From Acidimicrobiia bacterium (GTDB lineage Bacteria > Actinomycetota > Acidimicrobiia > Acidimicrobiales > Ilumatobacteraceae), in assembly GCA_013815505.1 (NCBI GenBank), contig JACDGA010000068.1, forward strand, positions 1-8,324: a stretch of DNA of 8,324 nucleotides, given 5' to 3'. A program made the translations under genes and the position numbers. Positions 1 through 6,517 of this stretch are shown here, one piece after another. Below the pieces are notes generated by a model. It was not told the origin of the DNA. It did not search any database and was given only the letters and a program-made list of their open reading frames with translations. Position 1 is the first letter of the stretch. Every line of letters starts with the position of its first letter.

Positions 1-11
1 CCGCGCCGTGA

Positions 12-158
12 GTCCACACGGCCATGGTGCACCAGTGAGCGAGCGCTGCGAGCGAACCATTGTTGCGGTGCGCCGCTGCGCAGCAGCGGAGCGGTCATTG
101 GTGCACCGCCCGTCGTCCCTGTCGTTCGTCCACACGGTCATGGTGCACCAATGAGCGA
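12..158. repeat. Pair of 31-bp direct repeats, second one containing the asparaginase start codon
   Basis: Two copies, 12-42 and 128-158, match at 29 of 31 bases and lie 116 bp apart. Each begins GTCCACACGG, contains CATGGTGCACCA and ends TGAGCGA; the differences are C/T at base 11 and G/A at base 24. A shorter relative (CGGTCAT-TGGTGCACC) lies at 92-107. All three carry the palindrome GGTGCACC (26-33, 100-107, 142-149). The second copy includes the ATG of the asparaginase gene; the first has GTG at the same place. The block looks like an intergenic repeat family or a duplicated leader. Which of these it is cannot be told from this window. Confidence 0.75.
73..89. repeat. Perfect GC-rich hairpin between the direct repeats
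   Basis: CCGCTGC (73-79) and GCAGCGG (83-89) form a 7-bp perfect stem with a 3-base loop. There is no T-run on either side, so it is not a typical intrinsic terminator. Its place between the two 31-bp repeats suggests that it is part of the same repeated intergenic element (inference). Confidence 0.5.
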
Positions 159-1113
159 CGGTTCGCTGACCGACGGCGGGGGTCACGTCCCAATCGCCGT
201 GACGACGCGCAGCGGTGTCGACGAGTCGGTGCACCACGGGAGTGTCGTCGCACTCGACGAGCACGGCCATGAGTTGTTCGTCGCCGGCGACCCGTCCCGT
301 CCGATGTACCCGAGGTCGGCGCTCAAGCCGCTGCAGGCCGAGGCGATGCTGCGCTGCGGACTGGACGTCGGCGACCAGCAGCTCGCGCTCGTCTGCGCCA
401 GCCACGACGGCACCGATCGTCACTGCGAGATCGTGCGCTCGATCCTCGAGGGGGTCGGGCTCGACGAGTCGGCGCTCGGCAACGTGCCGGGCCTACCGAT
501 CGATGATCGCGCCGCAGCGGCGCACGTCCGCTCGGGGGCCGAGCCGACACCGCTGCGGATGAACTGCAGCGGCAAGCACGCCGGCATGGTGGCGACGTGT
601 GTCGCCAACGGATGGCCGATCGACGGGTACCTCGATGAGACGCACCCGCTGCAGGTGGCGATCACCCACGAGGTTGCCAGGCGCACCGGAGCGGTGCACC
701 ACGTCGGTGTCGACGGATGTGGCGCGCCGGCGCACCACGTGACGCTGCACGGACTCGCTGGCGCGTTCGCCGCGATTGCTGCCGGTGCCGGGCGGGCACC
801 GACGGCGATGCGCACCTATCCGGATCTCGTCGGTGGCGAGCATCGGTTCGTCACGATGCTGATGCGCGCCGTTCCCGGTCTGTTCGCCAAGGACGGAGCA
901 GAGGGAGTGTTCGCCGCCGCATTCGCCGACGGTCGTGCGCTCGCCGTCAAGGTGGCTGACGGCAACCAACGTGCGGTGCCCGCAGTGACACTGGCCGCGC
1001 TCGCAGCGATGGGGATCGACGAGCGCGTCCTCGACGTCGGCGAGATGTCGTCCCCCGTCCTCGGACACGGGCGGCCCGTCGGCACGGTGCGGGCCGTGGT
1101 GGCGCTGGGGTGA
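151..1113 (+). CDS. L-asparaginase, R. etli AnsA-like (asparaginase II family)
   Basis: A 320-residue protein that by family hydrolyses L-asparagine to aspartate and ammonia, probably in the cytoplasm, since there is no signal peptide. The family hallmarks occur in order: RSALKP (S56, K59), CASHDG (S84), NCSGKHAGM (C139, K142), VDGCGAP (C190) and FAKDGAEG (K247). In the R. etli enzyme the equivalent Ser-Lys pairs are catalytic, and the Cys-Lys-Cys set binds zinc, so all expected key residues are present. Length is usual for the family. The ATG at 151 is chosen because the VTTRSG-VESVHHGS stretch typical of family N-termini follows soon after; the next in-frame GTG would cut into it. No Shine-Dalgarno is visible; the start lies inside a 31-bp repeat. 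It is the only plus-strand gene and converges on the decarboxylase with a 16-bp gap. Family assignment is firm; substrate strength is unknown. Confidence 0.93.
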   Translation: MSDGSLTDGGGHVPIAVTTRSGVDESVHHGSVVALDEHGHELFVAGDPSRPMYPRSALKPLQAEAMLRCGLDVGDQQLALVCASHDGTDRHCEIVRSILEGVGLDESALGNVPGLPIDDRAAAAHVRSGAEPTPLRMNCSGKHAGMVATCVANGWPIDGYLDETHPLQVAITHEVARRTGAVHHVGVDGCGAPAHHVTLHGLAGAFAAIAAGAGRAPTAMRTYPDLVGGEHRFVTMLMRAVPGLFAKDGAEGVFAAAFADGRALAVKVADGNQRAVPAVTLAALAAMGIDERVLDVGEMSSPVLGHGRPVGTVRAVVALG

Positions 1114-1129
1114 TCGTGCGCGGTCCCGG

Positions 1130-2503
1130 TCAGCCGGCGCCGAAGGCGGCCATGTCGTCGGCGAGCCCGACGAGCATGTCGACGGTGGTCAGCGGGTTGA
1201 CGAGGCAGACCCGGTAGCACGTTCGGCTGCGCCACGTCGTCGGCACCACGAGCCCGACGCCGTCGTGGGCCCGGCTCGTGGTCCAGGCGTCGTAGCGGGC
1301 GCGGTCCCACCCGTCGACCTCGAACAGGACAACCGACATCTGCGGATCGAGCAGCAGCGCGAACCCGTCGCGATCTCGCAGGTGGTCTGCGAACCCGCGT
1401 GCGGCGTCGAGCGTGTGCTCCACCGCAGCCGCGTAGGCGTCTGTGCCGTGCGTGGCCAGGCTGAACCACAGCGGCAGCCCACGGGCACGGCGGGAGAGGT
1501 GGAAGGCGAGATCGCTCGGGTTCGACTCCGAGCGATCGACGGCGTCGAGGTAGTCGCCGTGCTGGGCGTGGGCCTGCGCCGCCGCGATCGGATCGCGGTA
1601 GACGAGCGCGGCGCAGTCGTAGGGGGCGAACATCCACTTGTGCGGATCGATGCCGAAGCTGTCGGCACGCTCGAAGCCGCGCAGCGCCTCCTTCATCGAC
1701 GGCGCGCACAACGTGGCGCCGCCGTAGGCGCCGTCGATGTGCATCCACAGGTCGTGCGCGTCGCAGAGGTCGGCGATCGCGTCGAGCTCGTCGATGGCGC
1801 CGACGTTCGTGGTACCGGCATTGGCGACGACGGCGAACAGCCGATCGTGCGGATTCCGCCGACGGTGTTCGTCGATCGCCGCGGCGAGCGCGTCGCCGGT
1901 CATCCTGCCCCGCTCGTCGGGCTCGACGCTGACGACGTCAACGTCCATCGTCCGTGCCGCGGCGTGCACGGAGGCGTGGGTCTCGCGGGTCGTGGCGAAG
2001 CACCAGCGAGCCGGGGGCTCGTCGATCTGCTTGCGAGCGACGTGACGTGCAGCCACGAGCGCCGAGAGGTTGGCCGCCGACCCGCCGCTGACGAAGCACC
2101 CGGCCGCTTCGTCGGGGAAGCCGGCGAGCTCGGCGAGCCAGTGCAGCGTCTGGTTCTCGGCGGCGATCGCGCCGGCGCCGCACTCCCACAGCCCACCGAA
2201 GATCGACGACGCGCTGACTACGAGGTCGAACAACACGGCGGCGTGGCTCGGTGCCGTGGCGACGTAGGCGAGGTTGAGCGGGTGCTCCATCGGCCGGCAG
2301 GCGGGGAGCAACTCGTCGCGGAAGAGCGCGAGGGCCTGGTGTCCGCCGATGCCCTCCCGTGTGATCGCCCCGTCGAGCGATCGTGCCAGCTCATCCGCCG
2401 GCTTCGCACCCCAGTGCGGGTCCTTGTCGCTCTTGACCCGCTCGACGACGTACCCGAAGACCGAATAGGCGAGCAGGTCCGTCGTCTCGTCCCAGGTGTG
2501 CAT
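1130..2503 (-). CDS. PLP-dependent group II amino-acid decarboxylase
   Basis: A 457-residue fold-type I PLP enzyme of the aromatic amino acid/glutamate decarboxylase family. It is expected to remove the alpha-carboxylate of an amino acid to give an amine. Visible hallmarks: phosphate-binding VSGGSAANLSAL (about 138-149), H176 in ETHAS (ring stacking), ANAGTTNVGAID (228-238), the PLP-pyridine aspartate D257 in WMHIDGAYGG, and the Schiff-base lysine K289 in DPHKW. The SRRARGLPLWFSLATHG stretch (338-353) is the usual region after the mobile loop. It is near full length and looks intact. The start ATG overlaps the last base of the disA stop (TGATG), so translation is probably coupled to disA. The substrate cannot be read from sequence: tyrosine, tryptophan, diaminobutyrate and glutamate enzymes share these motifs. 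It ends 16 bp from the convergent asparaginase stop. Confidence 0.92.
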   Translation of the reverse strand: MHTWDETTDLLAYSVFGYVVERVKSDKDPHWGAKPADELARSLDGAITREGIGGHQALALFRDELLPACRPMEHPLNLAYVATAPSHAAVLFDLVVSASSIFGGLWECGAGAIAAENQTLHWLAELAGFPDEAAGCFVSGGSAANLSALVAARHVARKQIDEPPARWCFATTRETHASVHAAARTMDVDVVSVEPDERGRMTGDALAAAIDEHRRRNPHDRLFAVVANAGTTNVGAIDELDAIADLCDAHDLWMHIDGAYGGATLCAPSMKEALRGFERADSFGIDPHKWMFAPYDCAALVYRDPIAAAQAHAQHGDYLDAVDRSESNPSDLAFHLSRRARGLPLWFSLATHGTDAYAAAVEHTLDAARGFADHLRDRDGFALLLDPQMSVVLFEVDGWDRARYDAWTTSRAHDGVGLVVPTTWRSRTCYRVCLVNPLTTVDMLVGLADDMAAFGAG

Positions 2504-3579
2504 CAGCTGTACTGATCGAGGATCGTGGTCTCGGTGACCCGTTCGAGGGTGTCCTTGATGGCGGCTGCCATGTCGGGATCCACACCGTCGATCATCGCCA
2601 GATCGTCCGCCGTCGCCCGCTGCAGCTTCGTCAGCTCGCCGAAATGATCGGCGATGCGGATCGCGACGTCGGGTGGCAGGCGGTGCACGCGGTGCAGCAG
2701 GCGCAGTCCCTTCGGCGCGATCTCCTGGTCGGGATCGACGGCCGATGCCGTGCGGCGCATCACCGCAGAGGTCCTGCGGACGTCGACGATGTCGTCGTCG
2801 GCGAGCGTCGCCAGCTCGTCGAGGACGGTGTTGGCCGAGTGGCCGGGAGGGATGTAGTCGGCGACGACGAGGTCGAGCTCGTCGTCGATCTCGCCATAGA
2901 TCTCGTCGAGCTGCAGGCGCAGCAGCCGGGCATCGATGCCGAGCTCGATGATCATGATCTTGATCTCGGCGGCGATGCGGTGCACCATCTCGCCGCGCTG
3001 CACCACCTGTGCGACGTCACGCAGCGACACGATGTCTTCCAACTCGAGCGCCGTGAGGTTGGAGATGGAGTCGTCGAGGCGGACCTTGTAGCGCTCCAGC
3101 GTCTGCAACGCCTGGTTGGCCTTGTCGAACAGGCGGCTGATGTCTTGCAGCGGGTGTTTCGAGCCCCCGGCGTAGACGTTGATGACCCCCATCTCCTCGC
3201 TGATGCTGATGACAGGGACGCGCAGCGAGCGGGCGACACGTTCGGCCGTGCGGTGTCGCGTGCCGGTCTCGCTCGTCGGCACGGTCGGGTCGGGGACGAG
3301 GTGCACGTTGGCCCTTGCGACGCGGTCACCGTCAGTTGAGATGATGATCGCGCCGTCCATCTTCGCCAGCTCCGACAAGCGTTGCGGCGAGAACGGCGCG
3401 TCGACGAGGAACCCGCCAGAGCAGATGGCGAGCACCTCGGCACCGTCGTCGAGGACGAGCAGCGCACCCGTCTTGGCCCTCACGACGCGATCGATGCCGT
3501 CGCGCAACGGTTGACCCGGCGCGACGCGCGTGAGCGCGAGTCGCATCTCCTTGTTGGCGCCGCGGCGCCGCGTCGGCAT
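2503..3579 (-). CDS. disA: DNA integrity scanning protein DisA, diadenylate cyclase
   Basis: A 358-residue protein that by family makes c-di-AMP from two ATP and scans DNA for branched structures. The N-terminal DAC domain (about 15-150) has both signature motifs: DGA at 75-77 (in AKMDGAIIIS) and GTRHRTAER at 106-114. A helical linker follows (about 150-285), then a C-terminal helix-hairpin-helix DNA-binding region (about 290-350) with the turn MIDGVDPDMAAAIKD. Length matches the family. The ATG at 3579 has AGGA six bases upstream. An internal ATG (residue 12) has AAGGAG directly against it with no spacer, so I reject it as the start. The gene lies 58 bp after the lipoprotein gene and overlaps the decarboxylase start by one base. 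No radA, a common neighbour of disA, is present in the window. Cytoplasmic, nucleoid-associated by family. Confidence 0.96.
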   Translation of the reverse strand: MPTRRRGANKEMRLALTRVAPGQPLRDGIDRVVRAKTGALLVLDDGAEVLAICSGGFLVDAPFSPQRLSELAKMDGAIIISTDGDRVARANVHLVPDPTVPTSETGTRHRTAERVARSLRVPVISISEEMGVINVYAGGSKHPLQDISRLFDKANQALQTLERYKVRLDDSISNLTALELEDIVSLRDVAQVVQRGEMVHRIAAEIKIMIIELGIDARLLRLQLDEIYGEIDDELDLVVADYIPPGHSANTVLDELATLADDDIVDVRRTSAVMRRTASAVDPDQEIAPKGLRLLHRVHRLPPDVAIRIADHFGELTKLQRATADDLAMIDGVDPDMAAAIKDTLERVTETTILDQYS

Positions 3580-3585
3580 GGTCGG

Positions 3586-3589
3586 ATCC
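3586..3589 (-). promoter_or_regulatory. Shine-Dalgarno (or -10) before disA
   Basis: On the minus strand GTAGGATCCGAC precedes the ATG. AGGA six bases from the ATG is a normal ribosome site. The same bases also read TAGGAT, a fair -10 hexamer placed so that a transcript would start at or next to the ATG. No good -35 is seen, so the ribosome-site reading is preferred. Confidence 0.5.
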
Positions 3590-3603
3590 TACTTTGCCGC
3601 GGC

Positions 3604-3626
3604 TGCCGGCATCTCTGGCGCCGGCA
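3604..3626 (-). terminator. Possible hairpin between the lipoprotein gene and disA
   Basis: TGCCGGC (3604-3610) and GCCGGCA (3620-3626) form a 7-bp perfect stem with a 9-base loop, 11 bases after the lipoprotein stop codon. No T-run follows on the minus strand, so it may be an attenuating hairpin or simply GC-rich intergenic sequence. Confidence 0.3.
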
Positions 3627-3637
3627 CGCCGTCACCG

Positions 3638-4402
3638 TCAGTGCTGGGCGCGACGGACGAGGACGTAGGCGACAAACCCCGCCGCAGCGACGACCCATGC
3701 GATAAACGCCACGAGCGCGATCGTCGCCAGCGGGCCGGCCCAGTCTGCGCCGTCCTCCGGTCCCTGCGACGTGACGAGACGAAGCTGCTGCTCGGAGCCG
3801 TCGAGCGGGAGCTCCCACCTTGTGATCGCGCCGTCTCGCTCGCCGTTCGTCTCGTCGAGCGTTCCCGGCAGCTCCGCGCTCAGCGTGATCGACATGGTGT
3901 CGGCCGGTGATCGGTCGCCGAGTCGCTGCGAGAACGGTTTGCCGCCGACGGCCGTGACGAGCGCCCGATCGGCGAAGGCTTCGAAGCCGCGAGCGAGACG
4001 TGCCGTGCCGGCCAGCGAGTTGGTCGCCGAGGCGTCGGCGTCGCCCTCCTCGCCCTCGACGACATGGCGGATCGTGACGCTCGACAGCGGACCACCGAGG
4101 CTGCGCAGGAGCACGGTCGCCTCCCTGGCAGAACCGAAGTCGTGGGTCAGCGTCAGCCGCGCGCCTCCGCCGTCGGTCTCGGTGATCTCGCCGACGCGCC
4201 AGCCAGCGTCGCGAGCGTCGGAGAGGTCGAGCTGGCCGGCGAGGTCGGGCACCTCGTCGACGAGCTCGGCATCTGCGGTTGCGGTCACGGTGACGATGCC
4301 GGTCCCGTCGGACTGCATCTCGACGGCAACCTCTGCGTCGAGCCGGCACCCTGCGAGTACCACGAGGCAGACGGCGAGCAGGATCCGGCGGGTCTGCGGC
4401 AC
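3638..4402 (-). CDS. LppM-like lipoprotein with C-terminal membrane anchor
   Basis: A 254-residue exported protein. Residues 1-18 form a short signal peptide with Arg residues, a hydrophobic core and a lipobox LAGC, so C19 is the predicted lipidated residue. The mature part starts LDAEVAVEMQSDGTG and continues as beta-rich sequence to about residue 215. This pattern resembles the LppM domain (DUF3153) of actinobacterial envelope lipoproteins; I recognise the layout but cannot confirm it with a profile. A hydrophobic helix (about 223-248) followed by RRAQH predicts a C-terminal membrane anchor, so both ends would sit in the membrane. The start is GTG: upstream in-frame codons run back into the hydrolase gene in another frame and are Arg/His-rich and not protein-like, while the GTG lies 2 bases after that gene's TAG stop and directly precedes the signal peptide. 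No clear ribosome site is seen, which fits translational coupling. Substrate or partner unknown. Confidence 0.82.
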   Translation of the reverse strand: MPQTRRILLAVCLVVLAGCRLDAEVAVEMQSDGTGIVTVTATADAELVDEVPDLAGQLDLSDARDAGWRVGEITETDGGGARLTLTHDFGSAREATVLLRSLGGPLSSVTIRHVVEGEEGDADASATNSLAGTARLARGFEAFADRALVTAVGGKPFSQRLGDRSPADTMSITLSAELPGTLDETNGERDGAITRWELPLDGSEQQLRLVTSQGPEDGADWAGPLATIALVAFIAWVVAAAGFVAYVLVRRAQH

Positions 4403-4404
4403 CG

Positions 4405-6378
4405 CTAGCCGTCTGTTGTCGTCGCGGTTGCGGCGTCCGTGTCGGCGCCGGCCGTCGCCGGCGGCGCTGCGGTCGTCGTCGGTGGCGCAACCGTCGTCGG
4501 TGGCGCCACCGTGGTGCTGGTGCTGGTGGTGGTGGCAGTGGCGGGAACCACCGTCGTGGTCGGCGCCGCCGCCGTGGTGGGCGCCGCAGTGGTCGGCGGC
4601 ACGGTGGTGGTCGGCGCTGCGGTCGTCGTGGGCGGCACGGTTTGTGTCGCCACGGTGGTGGTCGTCTCGGTCTCGACTCGTGCCGTGCTCGCCGGCGCCC
4701 GCCATGCGCCGAGGGCACGGAGCACGGCGCGATCGGCCGTGCCGTCGACGGGGAGACCGTTCACCGACTCGACGTGGCGGATGGCGAGCTCGATGAACGT
4801 GCCGAACGTCGTTCCGGTTCCCGTGCGATAGCCGTTGGCGTAGAGGTGGCGGCGCAGACACGACACGCGATCGGTGTCGCCACGACGCAGCTCGCTCGAC
4901 AGGTAGCACGGCGGGCTCGCCCGCCGTTCACGCCACAGGCCGATGGACTGCAGGAACTCGGCGGTGACCACGCCGTTCGTCGGCATCCCCCTGTTCGCCT
5001 TGAGGTAGTTGACACCTTCGACCTGCGTCGTCCCGTACGAGTACGAGCGCCGGTTGCGGAACCCGTACGACGCGATGACCCGACTCAGGCAGTCGATGTC
5101 GGCGAGCCGGTCGCCCGGACGGATGCGCACCGAGACGCCACAGCGAGGCCGAGGCGGTGGCGCCGAGTACGCCCCGAGGCGGCGCAGCGCCCACTCGCTG
5201 GCGATGCCGTCGTAGCGGCCACCGCGCACGGCCTTGAAGTACTTCATTGCGTCGACGAGAGCAGTGCCGTAGTAGGTGTCGTACCGGCCGACCTCGAATC
5301 CGTGCGAGGCGAGATGCAGCTTGAGGCAGCGCACCTGCCCGAGCCGGTCGCCGGGGCGCAGCGTGCGCGAGATCTTGCACGTCGGGTTGGCAACCTCGGG
5401 CGGCGGTGGTTCGTAGATACCGAGCTGTTCGGCCGTCACGGGTCCGACGACGCCCGAGTCGTCGAGGCCGCGCGATCGTTGGAACCGCTTGACGGCGGTC
5501 TCCGTGTAGGCGCCAAAGTCGCCGTCGGCACCGCCGACCACCTCGAAGCCCCTGTTGATCAGGGCCCGTTGCACGGTGACGACTCGGCTCCCGTAGTCAC
5601 CACGCCGCACTGCGGTCCACGTGGCGTTGGCACCCGAGCGGGGCGGCGGCGTGACGGTCTTGCCGTCCGTGACGCGATCGAGCTGGTTCGTGATGAACGC
5701 CATCAGCGCAAACCCACCGGAGTACGTCATGTGCACGCCGTCGGGCGTGACCCAGTCGGACCGGTTGGCCGAGTGCGTTGCCCAGTCCGAGACCTGCAGG
5801 TACCCGCGGTACTGCACGGCCTTTTGCAGCAGGATTCGGTTGTTGTCGCGGAACGTGTACGAGTCCGACTCGTACTCGGGTGACACGTACGACACGTCAG
5901 CCGTGCGCAGGCTCATCCACATCACCTTGTCGATGCCCTGGCGGCGTGCCTCCGCGACGACGGCGTCGACGGCGTCGTCGAACTGCCAGCCCGGATCGTT
6001 GTAGCCCGTCATCATCACGAGCACGCGACCCCAGCGGCCATCGAGGCGGCGCAGCGTCTGCAGTCCGTTCAGCGGGGCGTACCCCTCACGACCGCGGCAC
6101 GACTCGGCGATGGTGCGGCGGCACGACTCGGCGTCGAACACGAAGTTGTACTCGTAGAAGTCGCCGTACGTGTTGTACCAACGCACACCTGACAACGTGG
6201 AGTCGCCGATGATCCCCACGTACGGCGCGTTGCCGGCACCGCGATAGATCTTCGTCGTGTAGGCCTCCGCGCGATCAGGGGTCTCGACCGCGGTCGTGAC
6301 GACGAGGCTGAGCGCGGTCAGCATCGCCACAGCAGCGGCGAGCAGGCGGAGGCTGGGGACGGGCGTTCGGTGCGTCAC
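4405..6378 (-). CDS. Secreted SGNH/GDSL hydrolase with four peptidoglycan-binding-type modules
   Basis: A 657-residue secreted protein. The signal peptide (about 1-39) ends AEA before Y40. An SGNH hydrolase domain (about 50-245) has block I GDS (S60), block III GYND (N127) and block V DGVH (D213, H216), so the catalytic set is complete; the likely reaction is ester hydrolysis on a glycan or lipid, target unknown. Four modules of about 70 residues follow (254-322, 334-404, 413-483, 491-560). The first is a normal PG_binding_1 type (LRRGDYGSRVVTVQRAL...DGDFG...AVKRFQ); the other three are divergent, each with a spaced Cys pair (C334/C351, C413/C430, C491/C507). A Thr/Pro/Ala-rich tail (561-657) ends the protein with no LPXTG motif or membrane helix. 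I prefer GTG 6378 because it gives a clean signal peptide, with GAGG 11 bases upstream; a GTG at 6426 would add 16 residues with no ribosome site. It probably acts in or on the cell wall. Confidence 0.87.
   Translation of the reverse strand: MTHRTPVPSLRLLAAAVAMLTALSLVVTTAVETPDRAEAYTTKIYRGAGNAPYVGIIGDSTLSGVRWYNTYGDFYEYNFVFDAESCRRTIAESCRGREGYAPLNGLQTLRRLDGRWGRVLVMMTGYNDPGWQFDDAVDAVVAEARRQGIDKVMWMSLRTADVSYVSPEYESDSYTFRDNNRILLQKAVQYRGYLQVSDWATHSANRSDWVTPDGVHMTYSGGFALMAFITNQLDRVTDGKTVTPPPRSGANATWTAVRRGDYGSRVVTVQRALINRGFEVVGGADGDFGAYTETAVKRFQRSRGLDDSGVVGPVTAEQLGIYEPPPPEVANPTCKISRTLRPGDRLGQVRCLKLHLASHGFEVGRYDTYYGTALVDAMKYFKAVRGGRYDGIASEWALRRLGAYSAPPPRPRCGVSVRIRPGDRLADIDCLSRVIASYGFRNRRSYSYGTTQVEGVNYLKANRGMPTNGVVTAEFLQSIGLWRERRASPPCYLSSELRRGDTDRVSCLRRHLYANGYRTGTGTTFGTFIELAIRHVESVNGLPVDGTADRAVLRALGAWRAPASTARVETETTTTVATQTVPPTTTAAPTTTVPPTTAAPTTAAAPTTTVVPATATTTSTSTTVAPPTTVAPPTTTAAPPATAGADTDAATATTTDG
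4408..4698 (-). repeat. Low-complexity Thr/Pro/Ala tail-coding region
   Basis: The last 97 codons of the hydrolase gene encode runs such as TTTV, PPTT, TTAAP and APPTT in irregular repetition. On the plus strand this reads as GTCGTCGG- and GGTGGT-type repeats. Such tails usually act as extended linkers in exported proteins and may be glycosylated (inference). The region is prone to length change by slippage. Confidence 0.8.
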
Positions 6379-6517
6379 GAAACCGGGAACCTCGATCCTC
6401 TGGGCGGGGTGGCGGAGAACACACACGTCCGTGGAGGCGGGGCAGTGCTCGAAGTGGCAGCGACACTACCCCGCCGGCCCGAAGATTCGCCACGACCGCA
6501 GTTGGCCGAGGGGAAGC
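6379..6517 (-). promoter_or_regulatory. Intergenic region upstream of the hydrolase gene, possible promoter
   Basis: This 139-base gap separates the DUF4097 stop from the preferred hydrolase start. On the minus strand TAGTGT (6468-6463) matches the TAnnnT form of a -10 box, about 85 bases upstream of the start; no good -35 is seen. Imperfect complementary arms CCCCGCCGGCC (6469-6479) and GGCCGAGGGG (6504-6513) could pair just after the DUF4097 gene, but the stem is broken, the loop is long and there is no T-run. Both readings are weak. Confidence 0.2.

Noticed and set aside
2..154. Open plus-strand frame from the left edge ending in TGA that overlaps the asparaginase ATG (ATGA)
   Set aside because: It could be the tail of an upstream gene with coupled translation, but the encoded sequence is Arg/Cys/Ala-rich without family resemblance and spans both copies of the direct repeat and the hairpin, so it reads as repeat DNA and not as a protein end.
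226..700. Further GGTGCACC palindromes (228-235, 693-700) as extra sites of the leader motif
   Set aside because: Both fall on Val-His-His codons in the asparaginase gene and lack the conserved flanks; another occurs in disA at 2979-2986, so the octamer alone is not specific.
1126..1137. CCGG-TCAG-CCGG stem near the convergent gene ends as a terminator
   Set aside because: Only four base pairs and no T-run; too weak to call.
816..1748. Minus-strand 310-codon frame across the asparaginase 3' end and the decarboxylase
   Set aside because: Arg-rich shadow frame overlapping two well-supported genes in other frames; no motif.
1265..2515. Plus-strand 416-codon frame opposite the decarboxylase
   Set aside because: Long antisense frames are expected opposite high-GC genes; composition is Val/Arg/Glu/Gly-biased and without domains, while the opposite strand has complete catalytic motifs.
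2644..3339. Plus-strand 231-codon frame opposite disA
   Set aside because: Asp/Val/Leu/His-rich antisense shadow of disA; no start signal or recognisable motif.
3771..4796. Plus-strand 341-codon frame opposite the lipoprotein and hydrolase tail
   Set aside because: Ser/Arg/Trp-rich shadow that crosses two opposite-strand genes; its Trp runs come from the reverse of the Thr/Pro codons.
4439..4831. Plus-strand Val/Gly/Ala-rich frame that looks like a membrane protein
   Set aside because: It is the antisense reading of the Thr/Pro/Ala tail; its hydrophobicity is a by-product of reading GTC/GTG/GGC in place of the tail codons.
4403..4909. Upstream extension of the lipoprotein reading frame to 4909
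   Set aside because: The extension is His/Arg/Asp-rich and lies inside the hydrolase gene in a different frame; the GTG at 4402 directly precedes a signal peptide with lipobox.
4642..5883. Plus-strand 413-codon frame opposite the hydrolase gene
   Set aside because: Antisense shadow; the minus-strand frame has a signal peptide, SGNH blocks and repeated modules.
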